A stretch of DNA of 64,000 nucleotides from Phaeotremella fagi (taxonomy: Eukaryota > Basidiomycota > Tremellomycetes > Tremellales > Phaeotremellaceae), in NCBI GenBank assembly GCA_001599715.1, contig BCHU01000001.1, forward strand, positions 248,001 to 312,000, in the 5' to 3' direction. Position 1 is the first letter of the stretch; each line of letters starts with the position of its first letter. The notes beneath the pieces are model-generated. The model ran no database searches. It had not been told where the DNA came from and worked only from the letters and a program-made list of their open reading frames with translations. This document shows positions 61,401-64,000 of the stretch, one piece after another. Position numbers and translations under genes: made by a program.

Positions 61401-64000
61401 TCGATAGTGATGGTGGTCGAGCTGCTCTCATGTCTGTAACAGCTATCCGAACAGCCGTAACACCTGTTTTCAACATCAAACGTCTGGTTGAACGTGGTGT
61501 CGAGACGCTCAAAGTCGTTGAAACACCAAAAGAGAAGGAGGAAGATCCGTTTGTTGGTTGGGATTTCCGTGAACGTCGTCAAGAACGTCTTGGTTCAGGT
61601 GAATTCGCAAACAGCGTTCCACCTCTCGATATCAGTGATACGGATCAAGCTCGTCGACCGCTGGTGCGATTACCACATTCCACCGCCAACTGGTTGATCC
61701 AACAAGCTACAACCGATGCTCCGATCGAATACAAATTAACTTCAAAGATCGCTCAAATCAATCTCGTCGGCGATCTCTCACACGTTTACTGCAGTCTTCT
61801 CGCAACAATCACCTTGAAATTGATATTGGACGCTTGGAAAAAACCTAAACAACAGACATCCAGCTCTAGTATAAACCTCTCCACGGAATTGTCCATTCCT
61901 ATCATCACCGTCCATCTCGCTCTACCGCTCAAAGAACAGGTTTTCATCTATATACGTAACCTGACTTTCGATAAAATCCAAGAAACTGGTATCGTCTGTA
62001 CGATAGATCAGACTGTCATTTATGTCCCCAGTCCACGGGTTGTTGGATCTTGGGAAGACTTGGCTAGGTTAAAACATCTTGTTATCAAAGGTCAAAACAA
62101 AGAGTTCAGCATCAACGGGGAAGCTCTATCCATTCGTATACCCACAGCTTATCAGATGTCTAAACTCGTTCTCAATTTGAGTGTCAGTATCAAGGCGATA
62201 AAGTTGTTGTTGTCGGATCTTTCAGGTAAACAATTTGTCACTGTTCGTGTACCGGATGCCGAAGGACCAAAGAAGATTCCAACGATCAAGATTGGTATTC
62301 AGCATGTAACCTTGGAAGCTGCGGACAACCCCATTGAAACTGTTTTAACATTAATCGCTAGAGCTGGTATAGTTGAACAAGAAGTCAGAAACAATCTGGA
62401 GGAGACTTTCAACAGAAAGAAAGCTATGATGGAGGAAGATACCGATGATTCAAGTGATGATGCTCACGGTACAACCAGACTCACGAGAAACGCTACTGTA
62501 GAAGAGGCGGAAGCTCGAGACAGGCTCAATTGGTACATTTCTCGAAGTTGGATCAAACGTATTCGAGCTGCCAAGAGGGAACAACGAAGACGTGAGGAGG
62601 TAGCGATGAGAAACACCACCAACGTCCGTCCTGATATACCTCTATCTATCAAAATCGTCGAACCCACTGTATCAGCACCTTTATTCAGAGCTACTTTTGA
62701 AGGGTTCTCTTTCGAAATCAAAGATCCAGGTATGAATCGAAAAGAGATCATTCAATACATGGGAGAAGCTTCCACCCCTTTCCGAGACGATGCAGAGTTC
62801 TCTCTTATGGTACCAACTCATTTCTCTTGGAAGATGGATTCAGCTGTGGTTTCGCTTCGAGATTATCCGTTACCCTTGATCAGAGTTCAACCTGTTCAAG
62901 ATAAATCTCAAGCGGCGTGGCACGTCGAGACCATCTTCATCATCGCAGAGGAATTGGCAGGTGACGATTCCTATATCCTAGTTCCATGTCCAGTCATCCC
63001 AGCTGGATGTGGTGCGTCGGACGCTGAAGCTTTCGAAGTTCAAATTGCTAAAACCATCATGCCGGTGAAAACTTATGCCAGACCTCATCTCAAGATTGGT
63101 TCTGAAAAAGCTACAGAATTCACTTGGGGTAACTCTTATCAACCGGCTATACAGGATTTCATGAAAGTCATCGAAAGTCTTTCTCATCCTCCTAGAGATC
63201 CTTCACCTAGAGTTGGTTTCTGGGATAAATTCAGATTAATACTTCATTGGAAAGTTATCGCTGAATTCGCGGGTCCTTTCCATTTACATCTTAAAGGTAA
63301 GTTTGGTGTCGTCACGAAGGGACGTAAACTGATCAACCAACTTAAGGCTCCTCTGATCCATACATGGTCAGTGGATTTGGTGCTGGATTTGCACTTTCTT
63401 GGACTGGGAATGCTCGTCTTGAAATAGCTTGTGACAACAAGGAACAAGAAACCATTCAGATGTCAGCTGACGAGTTGTTGATCGCTATACCAGAGTAAGT
63501 TTGGGTGATGTACCAGTTAGGGATATTCAAACTGACAAATCAATAGTTTGACTGCCTTACACGACGGAGCTGCTATAGGTAGTAATCCACGTCGACCATC
63601 GGCAGAACGTGAACGCGAACCAATGGCTGAACAAGGTCTGATTGACCGACGATACACCAAACCGTGTGCACGATTCCTTAACGGTGTGAGAGTCGGATTT
63701 GGTTTCAAATTCGAACGTACTTGTCGACCTTGGAATTGTACCAAGTGCGGTGATACCGATAACATCTGGCATCGACAATGTCGATTAGAGGAGTTTAAAA
63801 ATCATCAAGATGTCATATTACGTACTCCTGAATTCGTTCATAACGAATCAAGACGACTTGGACGTGTAGGTTTGATTTGAATGATATCTTGACTCTCTTA
63901 CTGATGACCTTGTTTTTAGGAATACGATTCTTACGAAGGTTTTAGATCTGATTTCATCCATTTCTCAGTGTCGTTGACTGCTCCTGATTCGCCTGGACGT
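58451..64000 (+). CDS. FMP27: FMP27/Hobbit-type bridge-like lipid-transfer protein, 3' end outside the window
   Basis: Exons 58451-58780, 58828-59853, 59891-63296, 63347-63494, 63547-63865 and 63920 to the window end encode the first 1,770 residues in frame. The N-terminus is a membrane anchor ('VTLVLLTVVTISLVLRHYLF') followed by 'RVASFSLLSIRGLEW'. The fragment carries Fmp27 family landmarks: the SW region 'LNWYISRSWIKRIRAAKRE', 'MVPTHFSWKMDSAVV', and the literal 'GFWDKFRLILHWKV' (GFWDK motif near residue 1561), then 'GSSDPYMVSGFGAGFALSW'. Proteins of this family (yeast Fmp27/Hob1, animal Hobbit/BLTP2) form long hydrophobic grooves that carry phospholipids between the ER and plasma membrane. 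A Ser/Pro-rich, probably disordered stretch lies at about residues 190-350. Full length is probably 2,500 or more. Confidence 0.92.

Overview
This is nuclear DNA from an intron-dense fungus. Almost every gene is broken by many 40-70 nt introns with GTRNGT donors, CTRAY-type branch sites and YAG acceptors, and gene spacing is compact (usually 0.2-1 kb). Domain content and style (SEC7, TRS120, SMC5, FMP27, TMA16, NOP10, TBCA, Con-6) suggest a basidiomycete yeast of the Tremellomycetes, probably near Kwoniella or Cryptococcus. The genus is inferred from gene style, not proven.

Region 1-11.4 kb is the least conserved part. Two 400-codon F-box-like paralogs (508-1768 plus, 7747-9007 minus) form an inverted repeat of about 1.4 kb around a large disordered serine-rich protein gene (2359-5980 minus). 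Next come two tandem, lineage-specific paralogs (9394-11.0 kb). Region 11.6-25 kb holds a secreted M64 metallopeptidase, the ARF-GEF Sec7, an RluA-type tRNA pseudouridine synthase, a secreted calpain-fold cysteine peptidase with an in-frame TAG, and a 58-residue CxxC protein found only by assembling three exons. Region 25-38.7 kb holds a two-RRM protein, the snoRNP protein Nop10, a BAHD-type acyltransferase, a GT31-like glycosyltransferase, tubulin cofactor A, a Kre9-like small secreted protein and the ribosome-biogenesis factor Tma16.

Region 39-49.5 kb has TRAPPII subunit Trs120 convergent with the SMC5 ATPase. Region 49.5-57.6 kb holds a (CATCT)n microsatellite, a secreted or type II Ser-rich protein, a Con-6 protein, a four-TM MARVEL-like protein and two paralogous hypothetical genes, the second broken by an in-frame TAG. 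The window ends inside FMP27/Hobbit, a bridge-like lipid-transfer protein recognised by its literal GFWDK motif.

The genes do not form one pathway. Sec7 and Trs120 both act at the trans-Golgi (ARF and Ypt GTPase activation), and the GT31 enzyme and secreted hydrolases use that route, but this looks like ordinary fungal gene mixing. Exon joins given below were checked by reading frame; wherever lengths are quoted, the exon sum is divisible by three. No tRNA, rRNA, CRISPR array or transposon was recognised.
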